From Mycobacterium sp. GA-1285 (lineage in GTDB: Bacteria; Actinomycetota; Actinomycetes; Mycobacteriales; Mycobacteriaceae), in assembly GCF_001499905.1 (NCBI RefSeq), contig NZ_LQIS01000019.1, forward strand, positions 1-60,929: 60,929 bases of DNA, written 5' to 3'. The notes under the pieces were generated by a model. The model made no database searches. It saw nothing but the letters and a program-made list of their open reading frames with translations, and was not told where the DNA came from. A program made the translations under genes and the position numbers. Of this stretch, positions 21,145 through 29,044 are shown piece after piece. The stretch's first letter is position 1. Each line of letters opens with the position of its first letter.

Positions 21145-21163
21145 TCGATGCACTTTCGATGCA
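21145..21163 (+). promoter_or_regulatory. Paired 11-base-spaced repeats upstream of crtE
   Basis: TCGATGCA occurs at 21145-21152 and 21156-21163, exactly 11 bases apart, so both copies face the same side of the helix. A TANNNT -10-like box (TAGGGT, 21164-21169) follows immediately. The same core, C[AG]ATGC, occurs at the same spacing upstream of the linked MerR-type regulator. A likely operator of that regulator. Confidence 0.5.
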
Positions 21164-21177
21164 TAGGGTGCGGCCAG

Positions 21178-21217
21178 ATCGGGTACCCCGATTGAGTTCG
21201 GCCGATTCGGGTACCTG
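21178..21217 (+). promoter_or_regulatory. GGGTAC-containing elements before crtE, possible SigF promoter
   Basis: ATCGGG-TAC-CCCGAT (21178-21192) is a palindrome. TCGGGTACC recurs at 21207-21215. GGGTAC at 21209-21214 with GATT 15 bases upstream is an imperfect match to the SigF promoter (GTTT, 15-17 bases, GGGTA[TC]). SigF is known to control carotenoid genes in M. smegmatis. The -35 part is weak. Confidence 0.35.
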
Positions 21218-21245
21218 TCATCGCATCGAGTGAAGGGGACGCTGC

Positions 21246-22385
21246 TTGAGCGGTATCAACGGAAACACGCGGACCCCCCTCCTGCCGATGACGCATCTCG
21301 CCGGTCCACCCAGAGGGTTGATGACCACACCGTTCCCCGTCTGGCGCGAGACGATCCGGGGTGAGGTGCAGCGGTCACTCAACGACTTCGTCAAGACGCG
21401 CTGCGCCGACGATCTCAAAGCGGCGGGAGTCGAGATCACCGCTGACGTCCTGCAGGATTTCGTCGACGGCGGAAAGTGCGTGCGCTCGACCTTCGTCTAC
21501 CTGGGTTGGTTGTGCAACGCCGACGACGATCCGGGTGCGCTGCGGGCGGCGGCGAGCTTCGAGTTGCTGCACGCGTTCGCGCTGTTGCAGGACGACGTGA
21601 TGGACGGTTCCCCGCTGCGCCGCGGGCGACCCTCGGCTCACGTCAGGTTCACGCAGTGGCACCGCGAACGGGCGTTGTCGGGTTCACCCGAACGTTTCGG
21701 TGAGGCCGCGGCCGTCCTTCTCGGTGATCTGTGCCTGGTGTGGGCACAGCAGATGTTCCGGGAAAGCGGCATCGACGAGACGGCGCTGGCGCGTGGTTGG
21801 CCGCGATACGACGCGATGCGCACCGAACTCGCCGTCGGCCAGTTCGCCGACCTGGTCAACGATGCCGCCGAATTCCCGGACTGGGAACGGGTTCTCGACG
21901 TGTTGCGGCGCAAGTCGGGCAACTACACCGTGCGCAGACCGCTGGAGATCGGCGCCGATATGGCCGGCTGCCCGTCCGGGGTGCTGACGGTGCTCGGCGG
22001 GTACGGCGAGGCGGTCGGCGAGGCCTTCCAACTGCGCGACGACGTCCTCGGCATCTTCGGGTCTCCCGAGATCACCGGTAAGCCGGCGGGCAGCGACCTG
22101 TTCGAGCACAAGGCGACCAGCGTCGTGGTGGCCGCCTACCGCCTCGCGGACGCGACCCTCCGCCGCGACCTCACCCGACTGATGAGCGCCTCCGACCTGG
22201 ACGACGAAGACATCCGGGAGTGGCGAAAGCTGATCGTCGCGACCGGCGCATTGGAATGGGTTGAACAGCTAATCGATTCGCGGCTTGCCCATGCACTCGA
22301 CTTGATCGACAACCGCCAGCTGAATCCGGTGATCCGCACCGCGCTGGCCGACATGGCCGCGGCCTGCACAGAACGGGCCGCCTGA
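21246..22385 (+). CDS. crtE: Geranylgeranyl diphosphate synthase
   Basis: CrtE extends farnesyl or dimethylallyl diphosphate to C20 geranylgeranyl diphosphate, the entry to carotenoids. The 379-residue trans-prenyltransferase has GGKCVRSTF (about 76-84), the first Asp-rich motif DDVMD (116-120) and the second region QLRDDVLGIFG (about 262-272), the second Asp motif being the reduced DDxxG type, then GKPAGSDLFEHK. The TTG at 21246 is preceded by GAAGGGGA at a fair distance. ATG at residue 15 or 26 is possible. The stop overlaps the crtI ATG by one base, so crtE leads a coupled eight-gene operon. Confidence 0.93.
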   Translation: MSGINGNTRTPLLPMTHLAGPPRGLMTTPFPVWRETIRGEVQRSLNDFVKTRCADDLKAAGVEITADVLQDFVDGGKCVRSTFVYLGWLCNADDDPGALRAAASFELLHAFALLQDDVMDGSPLRRGRPSAHVRFTQWHRERALSGSPERFGEAAAVLLGDLCLVWAQQMFRESGIDETALARGWPRYDAMRTELAVGQFADLVNDAAEFPDWERVLDVLRRKSGNYTVRRPLEIGADMAGCPSGVLTVLGGYGEAVGEAFQLRDDVLGIFGSPEITGKPAGSDLFEHKATSVVVAAYRLADATLRRDLTRLMSASDLDDEDIREWRKLIVATGALEWVEQLIDSRLAHALDLIDNRQLNPVIRTALADMAAACTERAA

Positions 22386-23893
22386 TGCGCATCGTCGGGG
22401 GCCGCACCGACCACGTCGTGGTCGTCGGCGCGGGGTTGTCCGGGCTGTCGGCGGCGCTACAGCTCGCAGGCCGCGGTCGTACCGTGACGGTCCTCGAACG
22501 CGGACGGCATCCGGGTGGCCGCGTCGGCCGCCTCGACGTCGACGGCTATCGCCTCGACACCGGACCGACGGTGCTGACGATGCCCGACATCATCGACGAC
22601 GCGTTCGCCGCCGTCGGCGAAACTACTGCGGACCGACTGGAGCTGATCAACGTCGACCCGGCATACCGCGCGTCGTTCGCCGACGGCAGCTCGCTGCACG
22701 TCCACGCCGACGCCGACGCGATGGCCGCCGAGATCGAGGGGTTCGCCGGCCGCGACCAAGCGGACGGTTATCTGCGCCTTCGTAATTGGCTGACCAAGCT
22801 GTACCGGGTCGAGTTCGACGGGTTCATCGCCGCGAATTTCGACTCGCCGTTGTCGCTGCTGACACCGCAGCTTGCCCGGCTGACCGCCATCGGCGGCTTC
22901 CGGCGATGGGACAGGATGGTGCGTCGCTTCATCAGCGATGAGCGACTGCAGCGGGTGTTCACCTTTCAGGCCTTGTACGCGGGCGTGCCGCCGCACCGCG
23001 CGCTGGCGGTGTACGCCGTGATCGCCTACATGGACACGATCTCGGGTGTGTACTTCCCCCGCGGCGGTGTTCGTGCGTTACCCGACGCACTCGCCGCGGC
23101 CGCGACTGACGCCGGGGTCGAGTTCCGTTACGGTTCAGCGGTTTCGGCGTTGGAGCGCACAGGCGACCGGGTGGTCGCGGTGCACACCGAGCGCGGCGAC
23201 CGGATACCCGCCGACGCGGTGGTGCTGACCACCGAGTTGCCCGACACCTACCGATTGCTCGGCCGCACACCGCGGCGTGCGCTGCCGCTGCGGCCCGCAC
23301 CGTCGGCGGTGGTGGCCCACGTCGGCTGCCGCACAGTGGGCCCGGGCGTCGGGCACCACACCATCGTCTTCGGTGACGAGTGGGAGAAGACGTTCACCGA
23401 TATCATCGACGACGGACGCGTGATGTCGGACCCGTCGCTGTTGGTGACGCGGCCCACCGCCGGCGACCCGTCGCTGGCGCCCGCAGGTCGGGACCTGCTG
23501 TACGTCCTCGCTCCGGCACCCAATTTGGCAGTGGGACAGGTCGATTGGGCGTCGACGCGCGACGATTACGTGAGCCAGATGCTGGGTGTGGTGAGCGCGC
23601 GGCTCCCGCAGGTGGGGGTCGACGCCGAGGTGCTGCACGTCGTGGATCCTGCGGACTGGGCGCGCCAGGGGATGGCCGCCGGAACTCCGTTCGCGTTGGC
23701 GCACACGTTCGGCCAGACCGGCCCCTTCCGTCCCGCGAACACCGTTCGCGGCATCGCCAACGTGGTGTTGGCGGGCTCGTCGACCGTCCCCGGGGTCGGT
23801 GTGCCGACCGCGCTGATGTCCGGGCGGCTGGCGGCCGACCGAATCACTGGCCTGCCGGCCCGGCGGGCCCGTAGCCAGGTGGTGCAAGCATGA
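22385..23893 (+). CDS. crtI: Phytoene desaturase (lycopene-forming)
   Basis: CrtI introduces four double bonds into phytoene to give red lycopene, using FAD at the membrane. The 502 residues start with the flavin loop VVVVGAGLSGLSAALQL (about residues 11-27), then ERGRHPGGRVGRL, and end with the family signature AGSSTVPGVGVPTALMSGRLAA. Length and signatures match bacterial four-step desaturases. Its ATG shares a base with the crtE stop and its own stop overlaps crtB by four bases. This confirms a tightly coupled carotenoid operon. Confidence 0.94.
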   Translation: MRIVGGRTDHVVVVGAGLSGLSAALQLAGRGRTVTVLERGRHPGGRVGRLDVDGYRLDTGPTVLTMPDIIDDAFAAVGETTADRLELINVDPAYRASFADGSSLHVHADADAMAAEIEGFAGRDQADGYLRLRNWLTKLYRVEFDGFIAANFDSPLSLLTPQLARLTAIGGFRRWDRMVRRFISDERLQRVFTFQALYAGVPPHRALAVYAVIAYMDTISGVYFPRGGVRALPDALAAAATDAGVEFRYGSAVSALERTGDRVVAVHTERGDRIPADAVVLTTELPDTYRLLGRTPRRALPLRPAPSAVVAHVGCRTVGPGVGHHTIVFGDEWEKTFTDIIDDGRVMSDPSLLVTRPTAGDPSLAPAGRDLLYVLAPAPNLAVGQVDWASTRDDYVSQMLGVVSARLPQVGVDAEVLHVVDPADWARQGMAAGTPFALAHTFGQTGPFRPANTVRGIANVVLAGSSTVPGVGVPTALMSGRLAADRITGLPARRARSQVVQA

Positions 23894-24837
23894 TCGGTTC
23901 CGAACTCGATGCCGCAGGCGTACACGACCCGGCACTGCGCGAGGCGTATCGCCGGTGCCGCACGATCAACGCCGAACACGGCCGCACGTTCTTTCTGGCC
24001 ACCCGGCTGCTCGCGCCCGAACAGCGTCCCGCCGTGCACGCGCTGTACGGTTTCGCCCGCCGCGCCGACGACATCCTCGACGACTTCGATCCCGCGCTCG
24101 GCATGAACGAGCGCGCCGATCGGCTGCAGCGGCTGGCCACCCAGCTGTTCAACCGACTCGCGCAGGGCAGCTGCGACGACGGCGATCCTTGTCTGGCCGC
24201 GGTGGTGCACTGCGCACGTCGCTACGGCATCGCGTGGGAGCTGTTCGACGACTTCCTCGGCTCGATGCGCATGGACCTGACCGTCACCGACTATCCCGAC
24301 CGGGCCGCGCTCGATCGCTACATGTACGGCTCGGCGGAGGTCATCGGTCTACAGCTGCTGCCGGTACTCGGCACCGTCGGTCCCCGCGAGGAGGCCGCAC
24401 CGTATGCGGCAGCGCTCGGAAAAGCGTTCCAGCTCACGAATTTCCTGCGTGACATCGACGAGGACCTCGAGCGCGGCCGCGTTTATCTGCCCGCCGACGA
24501 ACTGGCCGCATACGAGGTCGACCGCGATGTGCTGACCTGGTGCCACGAGAACCGTCGCACCGACGCGAAGGTGCGCCGGGCGCTGGTCGAACAGCACGCG
24601 ATCAACCGGCGCGTGTACGACTTCGCGCGGCGCGGCATCGCTTGTCTCAGCCCGCGGTCGCGGCCCTGCGTGACGGCCGCTCTCACCCTGTATTCCGAAA
24701 TCCTGGACCGCATCGAGGAAATCGACTTCGCCGTGTTCAGCCAGCGCGCCACCGTCGGCACAGGCCGCCGCCTCCGCGTGGGGTGCGCCGGGCTGCTCGA
24801 GGCGTGGAAGGCACGGCGCCGGGAAGCCAAGGCGTGA
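23890..24837 (+). CDS. crtB: Phytoene synthase
   Basis: CrtB condenses two geranylgeranyl diphosphates head-to-head into colourless phytoene, the committed step of carotenoid synthesis. The 315-residue protein has the first Asp motif in RRADDILDDFD (D60-D64), YGSAEVIGLQLLPVLG, and the second motif in FQLTNFLRDIDEDLERGRVYLP-type sequence near residue 180. All are hallmarks of squalene/phytoene synthases. It overlaps crtI by ATGA and is followed by crtYc two bases after its stop. In M. marinum loss of crtB abolishes pigment, so this gene is a good pigment marker. Confidence 0.95.
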   Translation: MIGSELDAAGVHDPALREAYRRCRTINAEHGRTFFLATRLLAPEQRPAVHALYGFARRADDILDDFDPALGMNERADRLQRLATQLFNRLAQGSCDDGDPCLAAVVHCARRYGIAWELFDDFLGSMRMDLTVTDYPDRAALDRYMYGSAEVIGLQLLPVLGTVGPREEAAPYAAALGKAFQLTNFLRDIDEDLERGRVYLPADELAAYEVDRDVLTWCHENRRTDAKVRRALVEQHAINRRVYDFARRGIACLSPRSRPCVTAALTLYSEILDRIEEIDFAVFSQRATVGTGRRLRVGCAGLLEAWKARRREAKA

Positions 24838-24839
24838 CG

Positions 24840-25196
24840 ATGGACAAATGGCATTACCTGTTGGTCCTGGCCGCCTGTCTGGTGATCACGGCGCCGTTGG
24901 AGATCTTCGGTGACGGCGTATACCGGCAGGCTCGGCGGGCCGCGGCCGCTGTGCTGCCCGTGGCGGCGGTGTTCGTGATCTGGGATGTGATCGCCATCTT
25001 CGCCGACGTGTGGACGTACAACCCCAAGTACGTCACCGGAATCGACATCCCGGGCGTGATGCCGATCGAGGAACTCCTGTTCTTCCTCGTGATCCCACTG
25101 TGCGGGTTGTTGACCTACAACGCCGTGAGCACGATCCTAACCTGGACGCAGACGCGGTCACGACGTTCGCGGCACCCCGTGGAGCAAGCCAAATGA
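24840..25196 (+). CDS. crtYc: Lycopene beta-cyclase subunit
   Basis: CrtYc and CrtYd together form the heterodimeric lycopene beta-cyclase found in Gram-positive actinobacteria, which makes the beta-rings of beta-carotene. This 118-residue membrane protein has three hydrophobic helices and the conserved loop MPIEELLFFLVIPLCG, which carries the P-x-E-[ED]-x-x-F motif thought to be catalytic. The ATG lies two bases after the crtB stop. Its stop overlaps the crtYd ATG. The short length and pairing separate it from the fused archaeal/fungal type and from flavoprotein CrtL/CrtY. Confidence 0.9.
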   Translation: MDKWHYLLVLAACLVITAPLEIFGDGVYRQARRAAAAVLPVAAVFVIWDVIAIFADVWTYNPKYVTGIDIPGVMPIEELLFFLVIPLCGLLTYNAVSTILTWTQTRSRRSRHPVEQAK

Positions 25197-25522
25197 CCGG
25201 ACTCGGCTACACGGTGCCCGCCGTGCTCGGGGTGATCGCCGTGTGCGCCCTGGAATTGGGCGTCCTGCGCACCGGACTGTTCCGCAAGCCCGCGTACTGG
25301 ATTTCGATGGCGATCGTGCTCGGCTTCCAGATACCGGTCGACGGTTGGCTCACGAAGCTGAGCGCGCCGATCGTGATCTACGACGAACGGCACACCAGCG
25401 GGATTCGCTTCCCGTTCGACATCCCGGTCGAGGACTTCCTTTTCGGCTGGGCGATGGTCACCGCGGTGCTGCTGCTGTGGGAGCGGCAGCGGCTACGCGC
25501 ACAGAAGAGGGGCGCGTCGTGA
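25193..25522 (+). CDS. crtYd: Lycopene beta-cyclase subunit
   Basis: This is the second half of the heterodimeric lycopene cyclase: 109 residues, three hydrophobic helices and the matching motif IPVEDFLFGWAM. Neither subunit works alone in characterised systems. The ATG overlaps the crtYc stop by four bases, and the next gene starts at a GTG that overlaps this stop by four bases. The C-terminal tail is basic (ERQRLRAQKRG), as expected on the cytoplasmic side. Confidence 0.9.
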   Translation: MTGLGYTVPAVLGVIAVCALELGVLRTGLFRKPAYWISMAIVLGFQIPVDGWLTKLSAPIVIYDERHTSGIRFPFDIPVEDFLFGWAMVTAVLLLWERQRLRAQKRGAS

Positions 25523-26250
25523 AGGTCAATGCGGGCCGTGACGCCGATGACCCCTCGGATGTCCCCGCCGCCTTCGACGAAGGTGCGCCCGCCTACGACA
25601 CGCTGGTCGACTCCAATCCCGGATATCATGCCCACCTTCGCATCTCGGCGCAGCGGATGCGGTTGCCCGATGAAGGCCGCGGGCTGCGGCTGCTGGACGC
25701 GGGATGCGGCACGGGGGCATCGACCGCGGCGCTGCTGTCGGTGGCGCCTCACGCCGAGATCGTCGGCGTCGACGGCTCGGAAGGCATGCTGGCCGAGGCG
25801 AGGGCCAAACAGTGGCCTCCGTCGGTGCGGTTCGTGCACAGTCGGATCGAGGACCTCGCCGCCGCCGGCGTCAGTGGCCCCTTCGACGGCATCTTCGCCG
25901 CGTACCTCGTCCGCAACCTGCCCGACCCCGACGCCCAGCTGCGTGAGTTCCGCGGCCTGCTGCGGCCGGGTGCGACGCTGGCCGTCCACGAGTATTCGGT
26001 CCGTGACTCACGGCTCGCCACCGCTGTGTGGAACGCCGTCTGCGCCGCGATCATCATTCCCAGCGGTCGCCTCCGCAGCGGTGACGCATCGCTGTATCGA
26101 TACCTGCGACGCAGTGTGAACCGCTTCGACGGAGCCGTCGAGTTCCGAAACCGCCTGCTCCGCAACGGATTCACAGCGGTGCGCAGCGAGACGATGCCGG
26201 GCTGGCAGCGCAACATCGTGCACACGTTTCTCGCCGAGGCGCCACGATGA
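25519..26250 (+). CDS. SAM-dependent methyltransferase of the carotenoid operon (CrtT-like)
   Basis: The 243-residue protein has class I methyltransferase motifs: LLDAGCGTGAST (motif I), VGVDGSEGML (motif II), FDGIFAAYLVRNLPDPD and LLRPGATLAVHEYS. It resembles UbiE-type enzymes and the CrtT protein found beside crtU and crtY in Streptomyces carotenoid clusters, whose role is not settled. The methyl shift in ring aromatisation is done by CrtU itself, so this enzyme may modify another position, a quinone or a precursor. It starts at a GTG overlapping crtYd (GTGA) and is followed by crtU with an ATGA overlap. Both overlaps place it firmly inside the pigment operon. Confidence 0.82.
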   Translation: MKVNAGRDADDPSDVPAAFDEGAPAYDTLVDSNPGYHAHLRISAQRMRLPDEGRGLRLLDAGCGTGASTAALLSVAPHAEIVGVDGSEGMLAEARAKQWPPSVRFVHSRIEDLAAAGVSGPFDGIFAAYLVRNLPDPDAQLREFRGLLRPGATLAVHEYSVRDSRLATAVWNAVCAAIIIPSGRLRSGDASLYRYLRRSVNRFDGAVEFRNRLLRNGFTAVRSETMPGWQRNIVHTFLAEAPR

Positions 26251-27758
26251 CCGATCCTCGCCGCATCACACACTCGGCGCCGACACCCGACGTCGGAGTA
26301 CGTCGGGACAAACCGCGCGTGGTCGTCGTCGGCGGCGGTATCGCCGGTCTGGCCGCGGCCACCGGTCTGGCCGAACGCGGTGTGAGCGTCGACGTCCTCG
26401 AACGCGAGACGTACCTCGGTGGCCGCGTCGGCGGGTGGACCGACTCGCTCGACGACGGCTCCCCCGTCGCCATGAACCGCGGCTTCCACGCCTTCTTCAG
26501 GCAGTACTACAACTTGCGAAACCTGTTGCGGCGCATCGACCCAACACTGGGCATGCTGACTCCGGTCTCGGACTACCCGCTCGTCGACGCGCACGGTCGA
26601 CGCGACACGTTCCGTGGTCTGCCGCAGACGCCACCCTGGAACGCGGTGGCCTTCGCGCTGCGCAGCCCCACGTTCCGGTTCCGTGACCTGGTACGGCTCA
26701 ACGCCCGCGCCGCGGCGCCCCTGGCCGCGGTGTCGGTCCCGGAGATCTATGACCACCTGGACCACGTCGACGCCGACACGTTCCTGCGTGACATCAACTT
26801 TCCCGAACCCGCCCGCCACCTGGCCTTCGAGGTCTTCTCCAGGAGCTTCTTCGCCGAACCGACCAACCTCTCGGCCGCCGAGTTGGCGACGATGTTCCAC
26901 ATCTACTTCCTGGGCTCCAGTGAGGGCCTGGTGTTCGACGTCGCAAACGCGAACTTCGACACTGCGCTGTGGAATCCGCTGCGCGCCCATCTGCAATCGC
27001 TGGGGGTCCGGGTCCACACCGGGGTGTCGGTGACCGAGATACGCACCGGCAACCGGTTCACGGTGCACTCCGACGGAGGTGACCCCGTCGAGGCCGACGG
27101 GGTGGTGCTCGCCACCGACGTCTCCGGCCTTCAGCACATCGTCGGCAATTCGGCGTCGCTCGGCGACGAGGAATGGCGCTCCCGGATCGCTGAGATGGGC
27201 ACTGCCGCACCGTTTGTCGTGCAACGCCTGTGGTTGGACCGGCCCGTCGATGCGGAACGTGCGGCTTTTCTCGGGACAGGTGGACGACCGCCGCTGGACA
27301 ATGTGAGCGTGCTGGACAGATACGAGCGCGAGGCGGCGACGTGGTCGCGCCGCACCGGCGGTTCCGTGGTGGAGTTGCACTCGTATGCGGTGACCGACAG
27401 GACACCGGACGTACTCGAGCGGCTACCGCTGCGGATGGCCGAACTGTATCCCGAGACCGCCGCCGCCAGAATCGTCGGCGAACGGGTGCTGTGCCGTCAG
27501 GACTGCCCGCGCTTCGCTCCGGGTGACTTCGCGCGCCGCCCGACGGTCGCCACGCCGCACGCCGGCCTGGCACTGGCCGGCGACGGTATCCGCATCGACC
27601 TGCCGGTCGCGCTGATGGAGCGGGCCGCCACCACCGGATGGTCGGCGGCCAACCTGCTGCTGAAGCGCTTCGGCCTCACCGGCCACGACCTTCAGACGGT
27701 ACCCACCCAGGGTCGCTTTGCCCCGCTACGGCGACTGGCCGAAAGGCAGTACGCATGA
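26247..27758 (+). CDS. crtU: Carotene desaturase/methyltransferase (isorenieratene synthase)
   Basis: CrtU converts beta-ionone rings to aromatic phi-rings by desaturation and a methyl shift, giving isorenieratene from beta-carotene. The 503-residue flavoprotein has the FAD loop VVVVGGGIAGLAAATGLAERG (about 25 onward), ERETYLGGRVGGW, MNRGFHAFFRQYYNLR (typical of the CrtU/zeta-carotene desaturase group) and a C-terminal LALAGDGIRIDLPVALMERA. A roughly 20-residue polar N-terminal extension precedes the flavin strand. It is coupled by ATGA to the methyltransferase before it and the Rieske gene after it. M. aurum is known to make such aromatic carotenoids from a similar cluster. Confidence 0.88.
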   Translation: MTDPRRITHSAPTPDVGVRRDKPRVVVVGGGIAGLAAATGLAERGVSVDVLERETYLGGRVGGWTDSLDDGSPVAMNRGFHAFFRQYYNLRNLLRRIDPTLGMLTPVSDYPLVDAHGRRDTFRGLPQTPPWNAVAFALRSPTFRFRDLVRLNARAAAPLAAVSVPEIYDHLDHVDADTFLRDINFPEPARHLAFEVFSRSFFAEPTNLSAAELATMFHIYFLGSSEGLVFDVANANFDTALWNPLRAHLQSLGVRVHTGVSVTEIRTGNRFTVHSDGGDPVEADGVVLATDVSGLQHIVGNSASLGDEEWRSRIAEMGTAAPFVVQRLWLDRPVDAERAAFLGTGGRPPLDNVSVLDRYEREAATWSRRTGGSVVELHSYAVTDRTPDVLERLPLRMAELYPETAAARIVGERVLCRQDCPRFAPGDFARRPTVATPHAGLALAGDGIRIDLPVALMERAATTGWSAANLLLKRFGLTGHDLQTVPTQGRFAPLRRLAERQYA

Positions 27759-28762
27759 CCATGCTCGCCGAACTCAAGGCCCGATTGGCGAAAACCACGC
27801 CGTTTCACGTGCTTCCACGCACGGCGTGGTCAAGTCAGCGGCCCACGTACGACGATGCCCAACCGTCGTTGATCCACGGTGCGCTGCGGCGCTCACAACG
27901 CAGGCCGAGCGGAAACTGGTATGCGTTCGCGGCCAGCAACACCATCGGCGAGCGACCGGTCAGCGCCACCGTCGGCGGCATCGAACTGGTCGCGTGGCGC
28001 GCCCAGGACGGCGTGCTCGCGGCTGGTCCGGCATCCTGCCCGCACCTCGGCGCGGACCTGTCCACCGGAACCGTCGAGTGCGGCACGTTGATCTGCTCGT
28101 GGCACGGCCTGCGTTTCGACGGCGGCCGGACCTGGAGCTGGCGGCCATACCCGGCCCACGACGACGGGGTGCTCGCGTGGGTCCGGCTGGACGCGTTGGG
28201 AGGTGAAATCCCCACCGAGGCACCGATATTGCCGAGGCGACCGGACGAGCCGCGGCTGTCGGCGGTGACGCGGCTGGTCGGCACCTGCGAACCCGGCGAC
28301 GTGATCGCCAACCGGCTCGACCCGTGGCACGGGGCGTGGTATCACCCGTACTCGTTCACGCGGCTGGAGGTGTTGTCGGCGCCGGCCGCCGACGACGACG
28401 TCCCCGAAGACGCCGACCGCTTCCTCGTCGCGGTCACCTTCCGGATCGGGCGACTCGGTGTCCCGGTGATCGCGGAGTTCACCACACCGGAGCCGCGCAC
28501 CATCACCATGCGCATCATCGACGGGGAAGGCACGGGAAGCGTGGTCGAGACGCACGCGACGCCGGTCGGTCCCGGCCGCGACGGCGCGCCCCGCACCGCG
28601 GTCATCGAGGCGGTCATCGCACATTCCGACCGCCCTCGTTTCGTGCATGCACTTCGGGGCGCGCGACTGATCACCCCGTTCATGCGCTATGCGGCCACCC
28701 GATTGTGGCGTGACGATCTCGCCTACGCCGAACGGCTTTACCAGCACCGATCGAGGGCGTGA
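27755..28762 (+). CDS. Rieske [2Fe-2S] oxygenase-like protein of the carotenoid operon
   Basis: The 335-residue protein has an N-terminal Rieske domain with ligands C95-x-H97 and C114-x2-H117 (SCPHLGADL and CSWHGL). The later segment NRLDPWHGAWYH contains D189-x2-H192-x4-H197. This is the spacing of the mononuclear iron site of Rieske oxygenases, so it is probably an active oxygenase or hydroxylase rather than a simple electron carrier. The C-terminal part resembles a domain of unknown function (DUF5914, from memory). It overlaps crtU by ATGA and is the last strongly coupled gene of the operon. Oxidation of the aromatic or polyene product is the natural hypothesis. The substrate is unknown. 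Confidence 0.78.
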   Translation: MTMLAELKARLAKTTPFHVLPRTAWSSQRPTYDDAQPSLIHGALRRSQRRPSGNWYAFAASNTIGERPVSATVGGIELVAWRAQDGVLAAGPASCPHLGADLSTGTVECGTLICSWHGLRFDGGRTWSWRPYPAHDDGVLAWVRLDALGGEIPTEAPILPRRPDEPRLSAVTRLVGTCEPGDVIANRLDPWHGAWYHPYSFTRLEVLSAPAADDDVPEDADRFLVAVTFRIGRLGVPVIAEFTTPEPRTITMRIIDGEGTGSVVETHATPVGPGRDGAPRTAVIEAVIAHSDRPRFVHALRGARLITPFMRYAATRLWRDDLAYAERLYQHRSRA

Positions 28763-28800
28763 GCCCGTTTCGCGCGGAGTCGCCCGGGTATCCCGCCGGG

Positions 28801-29010
28801 ATGGGCAAGGACATCGACAAGGGCGACAAAGTGCAATGGAAAAGTCACGGCACCACCGTCACCGGGACGGTCGAAGAGAAGATCACATCGGACACGAAGG
28901 CCGCCGGTCGCACGGTGCGCGCCGATTCCGATAACCCGCAGTACCGGGTGCGCAGCGACAAGAGTGGCCGTGACGCGGTACACAAGCCGGAATCGCTGAA
29001 AAAGAAGTAG
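28801..29010 (+). CDS. DUF2945 small basic protein
   Basis: This 69-residue, lysine-rich protein matches the DUF2945 (hypervirulence-associated, Tudor-like) pattern: KGDKVQWKSHGTTVTGTVEEKITSDT, PQYRVRSDKSG and a final HKPESLKKK. Its biochemical role is unknown; homologues occur widely in bacteria and fungi. The ATG at 28801 gives the usual family start. A GTG at 28759 that overlaps the Rieske stop by four bases is also open and would add 14 residues and couple it to the crt operon. It is the last plus-strand gene before the convergent idi. Confidence 0.72.
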   Translation: MGKDIDKGDKVQWKSHGTTVTGTVEEKITSDTKAAGRTVRADSDNPQYRVRSDKSGRDAVHKPESLKKK

Positions 29011-29013
29011 TCA

Positions 29014-29043
29014 CCTCGCCGAGCGACCGAGGACTCGGCGGGG
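29014..29043. terminator. Hairpin between the crt operon and idi
   Basis: CGCCGAG (29017-29023) pairs with CTCGGCG (29034-29040) over a 10-base loop. Three further outer pairs, one of them G-U, extend the stem to ten. It separates two convergent transcription units. No U-tract. Confidence 0.6.
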
Positions 29044-29044
29044 G

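Noticed and set aside
25749..27380. Long open frame of 543 codons antisense to the methyltransferase and crtU genes
   Set aside because: It is His/Arg/Val-rich without domain signatures and lies exactly opposite two well-supported genes. GC-rich codon bias creates such frames.
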